Source: Bacillus sp. SA1-12 (GTDB lineage Bacteria; Bacillota; Bacilli; Bacillales; Bacillaceae). From it: a DNA stretch of 64,000 bases. Numbering within the stretch: position 1 is the first letter of the stretch; each line of letters begins with the position of its first letter. Below the pieces are notes generated by a model. The model saw only the letters and a program-made list of their open reading frames with translations, did no database searches and was not told where the DNA came from. Made by a program: the position numbers and the translations under genes. Location: assembly GCF_000981385.1 (NCBI RefSeq), contig NZ_LATZ01000007.1:1-64000 (forward strand). Reading direction: 5' to 3'. Positions 44,352-52,988 of this stretch are shown in pieces.

Positions 44352-44870
44352 GTGTTGAGCCCTAAAAAAGAAAAACGTTTGGAAGAACTACTTGAAGCAG
44401 GTTTAGAAGTATTTGCTGAGAAAGGATATTATAATACAACGACTGCACATATTGCAGAAAAGGCTGGAATATCACAACCGTATGTGTTTAAATTTTTTAA
44501 AACAAAAGAGGAATTGTTTGTTGCAGCTCTTGAGCGAGCATATGATAGAATCCTCCAAACTTTTAAAAATGTAGATGCAGAACCAGAGCTATTGGTTAGG
44601 AAAATGATTGAAGCTTATGAAGAGTTATCTTTATCACATCCTAATGAAATTGCGCTGCAAGTCATTGGACTTTCAATATCAGAAAAAACAATAAGGGAGT
44701 CAGCAAAATTAGGTCTTTCTACGATTAGAAATTACATTTTTGAAAGATTTCTTTTAGCGGGTATCCGTAATCCCGAAATGGAAGTAACAACTTTTTTAGC
44801 AAGAGGAATACTTTGTAATATATCTTATTATCTCGACTTTCCTGAACTTATTAATGGTAAAGATAAATAA
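44352..44870 (+). CDS. TetR-family regulator with three matching operators nearby
   Basis: A 172-residue regulator with helix-turn-helix EAGLEVFAEKGYYNTTTAHIAEKAGISQPYVFKFFKTKEELF (about 15-56) and a helical ligand domain (ALERAYDRILQTF onward). The GTG at 44352 (or TTG 44355) is chosen because AGCAGGTG lies upstream and the promoter/operator at 44257-44301 excludes the longer frame from 44274. The same 16-bp operator core occurs before this gene, after it and before the next gene, so it controls itself and the NAD-dependent epimerase-like gene at 45071. Confidence 0.87.
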   Translation: MLSPKKEKRLEELLEAGLEVFAEKGYYNTTTAHIAEKAGISQPYVFKFFKTKEELFVAALERAYDRILQTFKNVDAEPELLVRKMIEAYEELSLSHPNEIALQVIGLSISEKTIRESAKLGLSTIRNYIFERFLLAGIRNPEMEVTTFLARGILCNISYYLDFPELINGKDK

Positions 44871-44906
44871 CCGAAGTCTCGGTTTTTTATTTAACAAAAT
44901 AAGTTA

Positions 44907-44922
44907 GTGATTGATCAATAAC
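44907..44922. promoter_or_regulatory. TetR operator O2
   Basis: GTGATTGATCAATAAC, 15 of 16 bases identical to O1. It sits within a larger AAAATAAGTTA / TAACTTATTTT dyad (44898-44931) just after the tetR stop codon, which may also act as terminator. Confidence 0.65.
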
Positions 44923-45032
44923 TTATTTTGATATGACAGAAATAAAGGGAACGTTTTGTAAATTAAGGAGATGAGAATCTAAAAGTTTCAAATGAGTAAA
45001 GACCTTTTTAGTAGTTTTTTTTACCCAAAAGA

Positions 45033-45048
45033 GTTATTGATCAATCAC
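45033..45048. promoter_or_regulatory. TetR operator O3
   Basis: GTTATTGATCAATCAC, 15 of 16 bases identical to O1, 23 bases before the start codon of the epimerase-like gene, where it would block transcription or start-point access. Confidence 0.7.
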
Positions 45049-45070
45049 TAAATAAATGGAGGTTAAAAAG

Positions 45071-46027
45071 ATGAAAAAAGCAATCGTATTAGGAGCAACT
45101 GGCGGGACAGGTCAAGTAATGGTATCAGAACTATTATCAAGAGGGATCGAAGTGATTGCATTTGGACGTTCAGAAAATAAATTAAAGGAATTGATCAAAG
45201 AACATCATTCTACACCGCAGTTAGCATACAAACTTGGAGATATCTTTGATTATAACACTATTGTAGAAGCAGCCTTTGATGCAGATGTGATTTTTCAATG
45301 TGCAAATGTTCAATATCACGAAATGGCCAAAAAACTTCATTTGCTTGGGGAAAGTGTCATGACAGCAGCAAATATTTTAGGCAAAAAAATTGTCATTGTT
45401 GATGGCATTTATGTTTATGGACGTCAAACTGGGAAAGGAAATGAAAATCACTTAAAACAGCCTCACACGAAAAAGGGGAAAATTAGGGTGGAATTTGAAC
45501 ATTTGATTTTTGATAAGAAATGGAAGAATGCAAAAGCATTAATAGTAAGGTTGCCTGATTATTATGGGATTACATCGCAAAATTCGTATTTACATCCTAC
45601 ATTAACAGGACTAGCTGCGGATAAACTTTCTATTTTTATAGGGAATTTAAAAACACCGAGGGAATATGTTTATTTACCAGATGCAGCAAAGATGATCGTG
45701 GAAATTGCAAGTAGAGATGATTCTTATGGTGAGAATTGGAATATTCCTGGGGCAGGTGTCATTACAGGAAAAGAAATCATAAAAATGGCACGTGAAATAA
45801 CGAAAAATCGAAAATTAGTGATTCCATTAAACAAACATGCAATACGATTATTGGGCTTGTTTGATCCAATTATGAAAGAAGTAGTGGAAATCATGTATTT
45901 AACAGAGGAAGGATTTATTCTGGATGGAGAAAAATATAAAAATCGAATAGGTAAAATTGTCGCAACACCTTATAAGGAAGGACTAGAAAAAACGTTAAAG
46001 CTATTAATGAAAAAAAGTAAATCATAA
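45071..46027 (+). CDS. NAD(P)-dependent epimerase/dehydratase-like protein (atypical SDR)
   Basis: A 318-residue Rossmann-fold protein. The nucleotide loop GATGGTGQVMVSELLSRG lies at about residues 8-25; VFQCANVQY-like VIFQCANVQYHEM and KIVIVDGIYVYGRQTGKG follow, and WNIPGAGVITGKEII marks the C-terminal substrate half. The ATG at 45071 follows GGAGG at 45058-45062. It is the evident target of the TetR regulator upstream and may convert or detoxify the inducing compound, though the reaction is unknown. Confidence 0.87.
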   Translation: MKKAIVLGATGGTGQVMVSELLSRGIEVIAFGRSENKLKELIKEHHSTPQLAYKLGDIFDYNTIVEAAFDADVIFQCANVQYHEMAKKLHLLGESVMTAANILGKKIVIVDGIYVYGRQTGKGNENHLKQPHTKKGKIRVEFEHLIFDKKWKNAKALIVRLPDYYGITSQNSYLHPTLTGLAADKLSIFIGNLKTPREYVYLPDAAKMIVEIASRDDSYGENWNIPGAGVITGKEIIKMAREITKNRKLVIPLNKHAIRLLGLFDPIMKEVVEIMYLTEEGFILDGEKYKNRIGKIVATPYKEGLEKTLKLLMKKSKS

Positions 46028-46058
46028 AGGACGATATGATTGTATCTTATCAAAATTT

Positions 46059-46092
46059 GACGCTTTTCCGAAATAGGTAAAGCGTCTTTATG
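46059..46092 (+). terminator. Terminator after the epimerase-like gene
   Basis: GACGCTTT (46059-46066) pairs with AAAGCGTC (46079-46086), then TTTATG. Confidence 0.7.
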
Positions 46093-46223
46093 TTTCTATA
46101 GGGATTTTTAAGTCCAGGAGAATATGCATTACTCAAAACCAGGTTAGTTGCGCAGTAATTATACGTTTAACCCCCAAAAAGTTAGGTTATTGTACATTGA
46201 GAAATAGTTTAGGAGGTAATCTA

Positions 46224-46553
46224 GTGCCACAAGAACAATACCAATCCATTATTGAAGCACTGCATGAATGTATGGCTGCATGTAACCACTGTTATAATGC
46301 TTGTCTAAGGGAGGAAGATGTCAAGATGATGGCAGAATGTATTCGCTTAGACAGAGAATGTGCAGATATTTGTGCTTATTTGGAACAAGCGATCGCCAGA
46401 GGAACACCTTTTATGACTGAATTAGGAAAAGTATGCGCTACAATCTGTGAAGCATGCGGAAATGAGTGCCAAAAACATAAACATGAACATTGCAAGAAAT
46501 GTGCGGAGGCTTGCTTTACATGTGCAGAAGCTTGCAGAAATCTAGCTGCTTAA
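46224..46553 (+). CDS. Four-helix-bundle Cys-rich copper-storage protein (Csp/DUF326)
   Basis: A 109-residue protein with sixteen cysteines spaced along helices: HECMAACNHCYNAC, MAECIRLDRECADIC, GKVCATICEACGNEC and HCKKCAEACFTCAEAC. This is the pattern of the copper storage protein (Csp) four-helix bundle, which binds many Cu(I) ions inside its core. No signal peptide is present, so it is the cytosolic (Csp3-like) type. AGGAGGTAATCTA sets the GTG at 46224. Single gene with its own terminator. Confidence 0.92.
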   Translation: MPQEQYQSIIEALHECMAACNHCYNACLREEDVKMMAECIRLDRECADICAYLEQAIARGTPFMTELGKVCATICEACGNECQKHKHEHCKKCAEACFTCAEACRNLAA

Positions 46554-46601
46554 TGCGGTTATGAGTAAAGTTAAACACATTAAAAGGAAGAGTTCTACAA
46601 T

Positions 46602-46632
46602 AGTCAGGAGTAAATATGATCCTGACTTTTTT
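46602..46632 (+). terminator. Terminator after the Csp gene
   Basis: AGTCAGGA (46602-46609) pairs with TCCTGACT (46620-46627), then TTTTTT. Confidence 0.85.
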
Positions 46633-46814
46633 TGTGAGCAAACAGTATGTTTAAGGGACACTTACCATTTTTTTCGCTTGAAAAATGTTGAGAAAATGGC
46701 ACATGTCTGTTTTTTATGTGCTTTTTCATAGGATATAGGTACTTCAAATTATTTCAAAAGCAAATATAAATATAATAGTATATATACAATAACGATCTAT
46801 TTAGGAGTTTTAAG

Positions 46815-47554
46815 ATGGAACTAATTACAGGGAAACTACTCATAATATCTTTATGGACAGCAATATCTTTGTTTAGCACGTTAGTAATTGTTTCAAGATT
46901 TTCTACAATGATACAGCAGCCTCTGACAGCGAAACTTATTGCGGATGCACCTGATTTAAACAAGCTGCATTTTATTGAGGAGCAGTATAGAATTTTAATT
47001 GGAGTAACATCTATTGGCGTATTGTGCGGAATCCTGCTCTTTCCTACTTTCATCAATATTTTTTCGAGGGCTATAGTCCAATTATCAAATCAACGCGGTT
47101 CAGTAATAGCACTCTTTTTAGTTCATTTCATTTAAAGGGCATTAAAAAAGTCATTAGATGTATAAGGATGCCAAGACTAACCTATTTAAAAGGCATTTCT
47201 TTAAAGACAATTCCAAAACGCCTTTTTGTTATGAATGTTATTGTTTCTGCTGTATTTACAGTAGGGGTACTTTCTTCTATCTATGCATCAATGTTAGTAC
47301 CTAAAGATTATGCTCAAGCTGAATTAATGTCTTCAGGAATTATTAATGGTATTGCTACCATTTTATTAACATTGTTTATTGACCCAAAAGCTTCTGTATT
47401 GGCTGATCGGGTCATGAAAAAACAATGTGATTATATTTACTTAAAGAGTTACTCACTGACCATGATTAGTTCAAAGTTTTTAGGTACGATTCTAGCACAG
47501 CTTTTATTTATCCCAGCTGCTTATTATGTTGCTTGGTTTGCAGAATGGATTTAG
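46815..47554 (+). pseudogene. amj: amj remnant (lipid II flippase, YdaH family), frameshifted and internally deleted
   Basis: Two frames join to an Amj/DUF2837 protein. The first (46815-47135) has LLIISLWTAI, then VIVSRFSTMIQQPL and RILIGVTSIGVLCGILLFPTF, and stops after LVHFI. The second picks up near 47120 with HLKGIKKVIRCIRMPRLT, PKRLFVMNVIVSAVFTVGVLSSIYAS, SSGIINGIATILLTLFIDPKASVLADR and ends FIPAAYYVAWFAEWI, which is the family's C-terminus. A one-base shift separates them. The first helix runs straight into the region that in intact Amj follows about 28 residues later, so an in-frame deletion is likely too. Confidence 0.8.
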
Positions 47555-47594
47555 TTTTGTGTTCCCATTCGTTTATATACGTTATCCCATTCGT

Positions 47595-48368
47595 TTAATC
47601 CTCTATAAACGGGAACATCAAAACTTTTTTTGATTCACAATACTGGAGCAGAGGGTTCCCTGACAGCGGGACGGGGCTCATCGTATTCATAACCATTTTG
47701 GCGGAGGCTTCTGAAACATTCCAAGGCAGATGATGGATATCGCCTCGCAGCACTTTGCCATCTCTGGTTGTAAAAAGACAGTACCTTTCAACCAGCCAAT
47801 GTTCAAGTGTACCTGGTTCGTAAAGATACGGTTTGGACAAAGGCTTATACACTGCATCAAACTTGCCAAACCCGCCTTCCTCTGAAATCCTGCTATTTGT
47901 AAACCGGAATGGTCCGACAGCAGCAAAGACTTTGCCGGAAGCTTTAATTTCGTCAAAATCATTCTCACCTTCAAATGACATCTTTGCATATTTATAAGGC
48001 AGTGCAAGCAACCCGTTTGCTGCCAGTACAGCTGGTGCAAGGTTTGCATCAAGCGAAAAGAAGTAAATCCCGTTTCTTCCATTCCTTTTTACATATGTTC
48101 GGACATTGAGCTCCAAGTATGTATTAAGGAACGGAATTTCCGGCAGGGCCCGAAATCGTTGGTGTTTAACCTGAAACGGAGAGATGGTAACCCATGCCTG
48201 TCCATCCCTGGTATCAAGCTCAAGCTCTGGCGTTACATACTTACGGACGACTTCGGGATCAACAGGCCAATGCATGAACAACAAGTTCTCCCAGGTTTGA
48301 GTCATTAACCAGGGAGCGTCTGGAATCGGATAGGGGCGATGTGCGGTCTGCTTAAGTAAATCCTCCAT
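47595..48368 (-). CDS. DUF2071 (YqjF-like) protein, copy 2
   Basis: A 257-residue DUF2071 protein. MTQTWENLLFMHWPVDPEVVRKYVTPELELD (about 22-52), LELNVRTYVKRNGRNGIYFFSLDANLAPAVLAA and RYCLFTTRDGKVLRGDIHHLPWNVSEA align with copy 1 at 42785. GTATGGAGG sets the ATG at 48368. It is more complete and slightly longer than copy 1. Its substrate is not known. It converges on the broken amj gene. Confidence 0.9.
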   Translation of the reverse strand: MEDLLKQTAHRPYPIPDAPWLMTQTWENLLFMHWPVDPEVVRKYVTPELELDTRDGQAWVTISPFQVKHQRFRALPEIPFLNTYLELNVRTYVKRNGRNGIYFFSLDANLAPAVLAANGLLALPYKYAKMSFEGENDFDEIKASGKVFAAVGPFRFTNSRISEEGGFGKFDAVYKPLSKPYLYEPGTLEHWLVERYCLFTTRDGKVLRGDIHHLPWNVSEASAKMVMNTMSPVPLSGNPLLQYCESKKVLMFPFIED

Positions 48369-48466
48369 ACTAAATACCTCCATACACACTTGCTTACCCT
48401 TCTTTTTCCTCTTTTATTCATGGAATCTTTTCAGCGGTTATTTCCCTTTTGCATTTGCTTCAATAG

Positions 48467-49102
48467 CTAATCTTTAATGATCAGTCCCATTAAAGTTGCA
48501 AATTGAATGGCTTGATAGGAAGATACTTTGCACCCTTTTAAATCTTCCATAGAGACAATTAATTCTGCAAACGTCGAGGAACTAATATCTATTCCCTTTA
48601 ATGATGTTTTTTCAAAATTTGTTCCATCCAGATTACATAATTGAAACTCAACCTTTTTAAATAGGCAATCATAAAAATCTGAACTTTTTAATGAAGTATC
48701 TTGAAAAATGACTTTTTCCAGCTTTGAATGTCCAAATGCCGCCATGTTTAAGATGGAATGAAGAAACTGTACATTTCCAAAACGAGATTCTGTAAAATCT
48801 ACTCCTAATAACTTACAATTTTTAAATACTACTCTGTGAATGGATGACTTATTTAATTTAGCATTAGATAGATCACAATTTTCAAAGCACACATCTGTCA
48901 AATCGAGTTTGTTAAAGTCGGTATTAGTGAACCTGCAATTTTTTATCACCATATTAGATAATCGTACTCGATCCAAAACTTCATTTTCAAAAATAGAGTC
49001 AATAATTTTACACATTTCTAATTCCGGATCTTCTTCGTAAAAAATATCATGTAAGTTCCTTAGCGGTAGTTCTTCATCAATTCTTGGCGAATCAATTTTC
49101 AT
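48467..49102 (-). CDS. Pentapeptide-repeat protein
   Basis: A 211-residue protein whose centre (about 40-185) is built of five-residue repeats of the type A(D/N)LxF: FTNTDFNKLDLTDVCFENCDL, LLGVDFTESRFGNVQF, SSDFYDCLFKKVEFQLCNLDGTNF. These form a right-handed square beta-helix. Length and the ending GCKVSSYQAIQFATLMGLII are like Qnr-type quinolone protection proteins, but the same ending occurs in pentapeptide proteins of unknown role. The ATG at 49102 suits the GAGGG ahead better than the one at 49108. Single gene, divergent from the MOSC gene. Confidence 0.85.
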   Translation of the reverse strand: MKIDSPRIDEELPLRNLHDIFYEEDPELEMCKIIDSIFENEVLDRVRLSNMVIKNCRFTNTDFNKLDLTDVCFENCDLSNAKLNKSSIHRVVFKNCKLLGVDFTESRFGNVQFLHSILNMAAFGHSKLEKVIFQDTSLKSSDFYDCLFKKVEFQLCNLDGTNFEKTSLKGIDISSSTFAELIVSMEDLKGCKVSSYQAIQFATLMGLIIKD

Positions 49103-49336
49103 GCACATCCCTCTCTCTTTAAATAGGATAGTTAGGAGATTCCTAATAGTTTAATAAAAATATAGTGTTAACTATATGAAATAATCGATGATAAAAAAAG
49201 ACTATTTTTTAAAAGAAACTTATGTACAATGTGGAGTTAGATTATTTATAGAGGTCCTGTTTTATAGCGAACTTCTGTTGCTTCTTTGGTATACTTTACT
49301 AGTACCAGGGAATATTTGGTGGAAGGAGTGAGTAAC

Positions 49337-50065
49337 ATGTTAATCGGGCATATTAAGGAAATTGTTCGCCATCCTGTGAAGTCTTTTTCCGGAGAGAGTG
49401 TGAAGAAAGCAACGATAATGGAATATGGTTTATATGGTGACCGCAGCCATGCCTTTCTAGATGAAACTAGGCAAGGTAAGTTTTTGACGATCACACAATT
49501 TCCAGAGATGGTTACATATAAAGCTAGGTTTTCAGATGAGGAATCTATTGAACATTACCCCCAGGTGGAGGTCATAACACCTGAAGGAAAGGTGATGAAT
49601 TGGGAAGAGGATGAACTGCGTAAAGAAATCGAAGGAAAATCAAAACGAAACATTTCGCTTATTACCTATACTCCTGACCATGTACCTTTAGGGGCAATTG
49701 AAGAAGAACATCTTCAATTGGTAACCGATGCTTCATTATTGAAATTAAAGGAAATATGGGGAAAAAGCGATGTCGATTTTAGGCGGTTCCGTCCTAATTT
49801 ACTCATTTCCTTACAGGAAAAAATTCCGTTTATAGAGGAAGAATGGTTCGGTAAACATATCAGAATCGGGAGTGAAGTAGAAATTCAATTAAAAAGACAT
49901 TGTGAAAGGTGCATGATTATTACTGTAGATCCTGAAAATGGAGAACGAGATGCTTCCTTGCTTAAAACGGTTGTTAAGGAAAGAAAAAATCATTTTGGCG
50001 TTTATGCCTCCGTTATAAAAACCGGTCAAATTCATGTGGGAGATGAAGTGGTTTTGCTTGGATGA
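49337..50065 (+). CDS. MOSC-domain protein
   Basis: A 242-residue protein with an N-terminal MOSC_N beta-barrel (IGHIKEIVRHPVKSFSGESVKKATIMEYGLYGDRSHAFLD, about 2-41) and a MOSC domain (FRRFRPNLLIS; IGSEVEIQLKRHCERCMIITVDPENGERDASLLKTV). The Cys in HCERCMI matches the molybdenum or sulfur ligand of mARC/YcbX-type proteins. It would use molybdenum cofactor to reduce N-hydroxylated bases or carry sulfur. A ModAB importer is in this same window. GGAAGGAGTG sets the ATG at 49337. Confidence 0.87.
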   Translation: MLIGHIKEIVRHPVKSFSGESVKKATIMEYGLYGDRSHAFLDETRQGKFLTITQFPEMVTYKARFSDEESIEHYPQVEVITPEGKVMNWEEDELRKEIEGKSKRNISLITYTPDHVPLGAIEEEHLQLVTDASLLKLKEIWGKSDVDFRRFRPNLLISLQEKIPFIEEEWFGKHIRIGSEVEIQLKRHCERCMIITVDPENGERDASLLKTVVKERKNHFGVYASVIKTGQIHVGDEVVLLG

Positions 50066-50091
50066 CGCGTTTAATTAGAAACGCGTCTTTT
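50064..50091 (+). terminator. Terminator overlapping the MOSC stop codon
   Basis: GACGCGTTT (50064-50072) pairs with AAACGCGTC (50079-50087), then TTTT. The stem begins inside the stop codon. Confidence 0.8.
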
Positions 50092-50135
50092 ATTTTGGCT
50101 GTTTTCGCAAACTTTGTTGCTATTATTAAGTAGCG

Positions 50136-50272
50136 GAGTGGTTGATTTCCGCTCCAGATGCTCGCTTTCCGCTGGGCGTACGGTGAGCCTCCTCGGCGTA
50201 AATGCCTGTGGGATCTCATCTGTCCCGCTGCTCCCGCAGGAGTCTCGCACTTACGCTCCAATCAACCTTAAA
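50136..50272. repeat. Palindromic interspersed repeat of Bacillaceae type
   Basis: A GC-rich block of about 130 bp in AT-rich surroundings. It starts GGTTGATTTCCGCTCC (50140-50155) and ends ACGCTCCAATCAACC (50254-50268), an inverted pair; inside are further inverted stretches such as CCTCCTCGGCG and CTCCCGCAGGAG. I know this element as a common non-coding repeat in Bacillus genomes. Frames read through it are artefacts. The bases 50273-50485 downstream hold no gene. Confidence 0.75.
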
Positions 50273-50485
50273 TAGTTTCCAGAAAGAACCTATTAAAAGA
50301 CAACAATCTCATAGAAAATGGTCTTAGATAAATATGTATTCTATGAAAAAAATGTAAAAGCTCAATTCCAGAATTCTTTTTAATAAAGAACCTTTCTCTT
50401 ATTTTATTGTACCATTTCTAAAAAAGGAAAATCGGGTTTAATAATGAATGTAGATAAAGTAAAAAAGAAAAAAGGAGTTGGTTAG

Positions 50486-51022
50486 TTGAGAAAAACTGAA
50501 ATTGTTCCCTGGTCAAAAGAATGGGCCGAATCATACGCTAGTGAAGAGAGGATCCTTAAAGAAGTATTTAGAGATGAATTAGTTGATATTTTTCATATTG
50601 GAAGTACCTCTATAAAATCGATAGGGTATGCAAAACCAATAATCGATATTTTACTAGTCGTTAGAAAGATTGAACATGTTGATTTATACAATGAAAAAAT
50701 GAGATCTTTAGGATATAAACCAAGAGGCGAAAACGGAATATCTGGCAGAAGATACTTTCCTAAAGGGAAAGAGAAAAGAACCCATCATGTACATGTTTTT
50801 GAAGCAGATAACGAGAATATAGAAAAACATTTATGTTTTAAACATTTCTTGCTTACCCATCCAGAAGAGGCAAAAAAATATGGTGAATTGAAAATCTTAC
50901 TGGCAAAACAGTTTCCAAATCATACGCATCAATACCAAAAGGGAAAAGAAGCATTTATGGATGAGCTTGTTGAAAAGTCTCTTAAATGGAGCCATTGTAA
51001 TAAAAACAAAAAACTTTCTTAA
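50486..51022 (+). CDS. GrpB/UPF0157-family protein
   Basis: A 178-residue GrpB-type protein, a nucleotidyltransferase-like fold. V-PWSKEWAESY, IFHIGSTSIKSIGYAKPIIDILLVV (about 37-61; the G-S and D-x-D-like residues are kept), RRYFPKGKEKRTHHVHVFE and HLCFKHFLLTHPEEAKKYGELK are the usual stretches. Function is largely unknown; some members are fused to coenzyme A enzymes. TTG start behind AAAGGAG. Single gene. Confidence 0.87.
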   Translation: MRKTEIVPWSKEWAESYASEERILKEVFRDELVDIFHIGSTSIKSIGYAKPIIDILLVVRKIEHVDLYNEKMRSLGYKPRGENGISGRRYFPKGKEKRTHHVHVFEADNENIEKHLCFKHFLLTHPEEAKKYGELKILLAKQFPNHTHQYQKGKEAFMDELVEKSLKWSHCNKNKKLS

Positions 51023-51056
51023 ACAATAGCAGGGAACAACCGAAAGGGGGTTCATG

Positions 51057-51530
51057 ATGAAAATACGTTCAGTGCGAGGATCCGACTACTATGCCATTTC
51101 CCCGTTAATTAATGTGTGGTGGGGCGGGAGACAGATGTCTGATAAGTTACCGAAATTATTCTTTGACCATTTCACAAATACTAGTTTTGTTGCTGAAAAG
51201 GACGGGGAAATAATAGGTTTCCTGATCGGCTTTCTTTCTCAATCTCATCCTCATGAGGCATATATCCACTTTGTAGGAGTTCATCCCGATTATAGAAAAC
51301 ATCATATCGGAAAAACATTATACAACGAGTTTTTTAATGAAGTGAAACAAACCGGCCGGAAAATTGTCCGCTGTGTAACGTCTCCGGTCAACAAAGTGTC
51401 GATAGCCTATCATACCAAGATGGGATTTAAGATGGAAGCGGGAGATAAAACAATTGATGGTGTTCCCGTCTTTACTGATTATGATGGTCCAAATCAAGAT
51501 AGAGTACTGTTTGTGAAGCAGCTGGTTTAA
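51057..51530 (+). CDS. GNAT-family N-acetyltransferase
   Basis: A 157-residue acetyl-CoA-dependent acetyltransferase. The core runs [17 protein letters not shown] (about 44-60), then [21 protein letters not shown] (about 78-98), with the acetyl-CoA pyrophosphate loop R-K-H-H-I-G-K. The C-terminal [12 protein letters not shown] is the family's fourth motif. Substrate unknown. GAAAGGGGG precedes two ATG codons at 51054 and 51057; the second has better spacing. Confidence 0.87.
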   Translation: MKIRSVRGSDYYAISPLINVWWGGRQMSDKLPKLFFDHFTNTSFVAEKDGEIIGFLIGFLSQSHPHEAYIHFVGVHPDYRKHHIGKTLYNEFFNEVKQTGRKIVRCVTSPVNKVSIAYHTKMGFKMEAGDKTIDGVPVFTDYDGPNQDRVLFVKQLV

Positions 51531-51657
51531 TGAAAAATCTTGAATGTTCTTGATTAGGAATTCTTTTAGAAGGGCATTTTTCTTTTAAGAAGGGAATTTT
51601 AATTATAAAAGCGAAATCGGATAAAGGTCACTATTTACATTTTTTGGAGGTGTTGCC

Positions 51658-52140
51658 ATGAACATTGCAATAAAGGAATTGCCTGAATGCGAGGTAGCTT
51701 TTATTAGGCGTGTTGGAAGTTATTTTGAACCATCAGAAAATCATTGGGGGAAATTGATAAATTGGTCGGTAAGGAATGGACTTTATCCGCCTAAACAAAG
51801 TTTCATCGGTATCTCATTAGATAACCCAGATCATGTAGAAGCCCATGATTGCCGTCACGATGCCTGTGTTACGATTCCTGAAGGTTTTGAGAAGGAAAAA
51901 CATCACCATTCTGGGATTCAATTTAGAAAGCTGGATGGCGGACAGTATGCTTTATATCCATTTTATGATACTCCAGCAAAATTGAATCTGGCGTATCAAT
52001 ATATGTATGGAGAATGGATAGCGAACAGCGATTATCATGCCGATTACGATAGGTTTAATCTTGAATTTAATCTGAATAATCCTGCCGAGGATCCTGAAGG
52101 GAAATGCAGGGTTGATTTGTTTGTGCCTATTAAAAAATGA
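51658..52140 (+). CDS. GyrI-like/AraC effector-binding domain protein
   Basis: A 160-residue SOUL/GyrI-fold protein without a DNA-binding domain. EVAFIRRVGSYFEPSENHWGKLINWS (about 12-37), FIGISLDNPDHVEAHDCRHDACVTIP and GGQYALYPFYDTPAKLNLAYQYMYGEWI follow the GyrI-like small-molecule-binding pattern. Such stand-alone units bind or hydrolyse drugs. Substrate unknown. TTGGAGGTGTTGCC precedes the ATG. Confidence 0.83.
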   Translation: MNIAIKELPECEVAFIRRVGSYFEPSENHWGKLINWSVRNGLYPPKQSFIGISLDNPDHVEAHDCRHDACVTIPEGFEKEKHHHSGIQFRKLDGGQYALYPFYDTPAKLNLAYQYMYGEWIANSDYHADYDRFNLEFNLNNPAEDPEGKCRVDLFVPIKK

Positions 52141-52287
52141 ATATCCTAAACTGGCAAAGTGCTTTTGTCTAATAAGGCTTTGCACTAACATATGTAATGT
52201 TATTATTAACGGAGAGCGCCTTTACGGGAAAATGTGAGTAGAATGCCTCGTTTTGCAATTATTGAGTTGAACAAACGGGAGGTAAAG

Positions 52288-52974
52288 ATGAAGATCATAG
52301 AATTACCAATTGAATTTGAATTTAATGGGCAAAAAAATTTCATTTATCCCAGCTTAATTATATGGAATGATGAACTGACCTTGGTTGATACTGGGTATGC
52401 AAATTTTTTACCGTTGATTGAAAAGGAAATTTTAAAAAATGGATATGAAATGAAGAAATTAAAGAATATCATCATTACTCACTATGACGATGATCATATA
52501 GGTTCTTTATATGAATTCAAAGAAAAGTATCCTTCGATTAGCATAATAGCCAGTGAAATTGAATCAAAATACATTGGAGGTGAAATGAAGTCAGAAAGAT
52601 TGGTTCAAGCCGAAGAAATGCTGGAAAATATGCCAAGTGAAGAAATCGAATTTGGTAAATGGTTTATCAAGCAATTACAGAATTTGAAGCATGTTTTAAT
52701 TGATGAAAAGCTACATGATGGGGATTTGATTTTGGGTAACAAATGTAGAGTAGTAGCAACACCAGGGCATACTTCAGGGCATATTTCCTTATATTTTCCT
52801 AGTCTAAAAAGTGTTATAACAGGTGATGCGGCTGTTAAGGAGAATGATCAATTAGTCATTGCTAATCCCCGCTTTTGTTTAAATCTTGAGAAAGCAAAAG
52901 AGTCTTTGGCAAAGATCAAACAACTTAAAGCTGAACATTACTATTGTTATCATGGTGGTAAATATTCTTTATGA
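52288..52974 (+). CDS. MBL-fold metallo-hydrolase
   Basis: A 228-residue metallo-beta-lactamase fold. The metal motif is THYDDDHIGS (about 72-81), with Asp in place of the second His of the usual H-x-H-x-D-H; this variant occurs in natural members. VVATPGHTSGHISLYF (about 158-173) gives the third His, GDAAVK the bridging Asp, and YHGGKYS the last His. CGGGAGGTAAAG sets the ATG at 52288. Substrate unknown. It is followed after 14 bases by a broken VOC gene. Confidence 0.87.
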   Translation: MKIIELPIEFEFNGQKNFIYPSLIIWNDELTLVDTGYANFLPLIEKEILKNGYEMKKLKNIIITHYDDDHIGSLYEFKEKYPSISIIASEIESKYIGGEMKSERLVQAEEMLENMPSEEIEFGKWFIKQLQNLKHVLIDEKLHDGDLILGNKCRVVATPGHTSGHISLYFPSLKSVITGDAAVKENDQLVIANPRFCLNLEKAKESLAKIKQLKAEHYYCYHGGKYSL

Positions 52975-52988
52975 TGAGGAGACTTTAA

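Noticed and set aside
48467..49102. Calling the pentapeptide protein a Qnr
   Set aside because: Repeats and the C-terminus are similar, but key Qnr loops cannot be verified by eye.
50013..50261. 82-codon minus-strand frame
   Set aside because: It is read through the interspersed repeat and the MOSC terminator.
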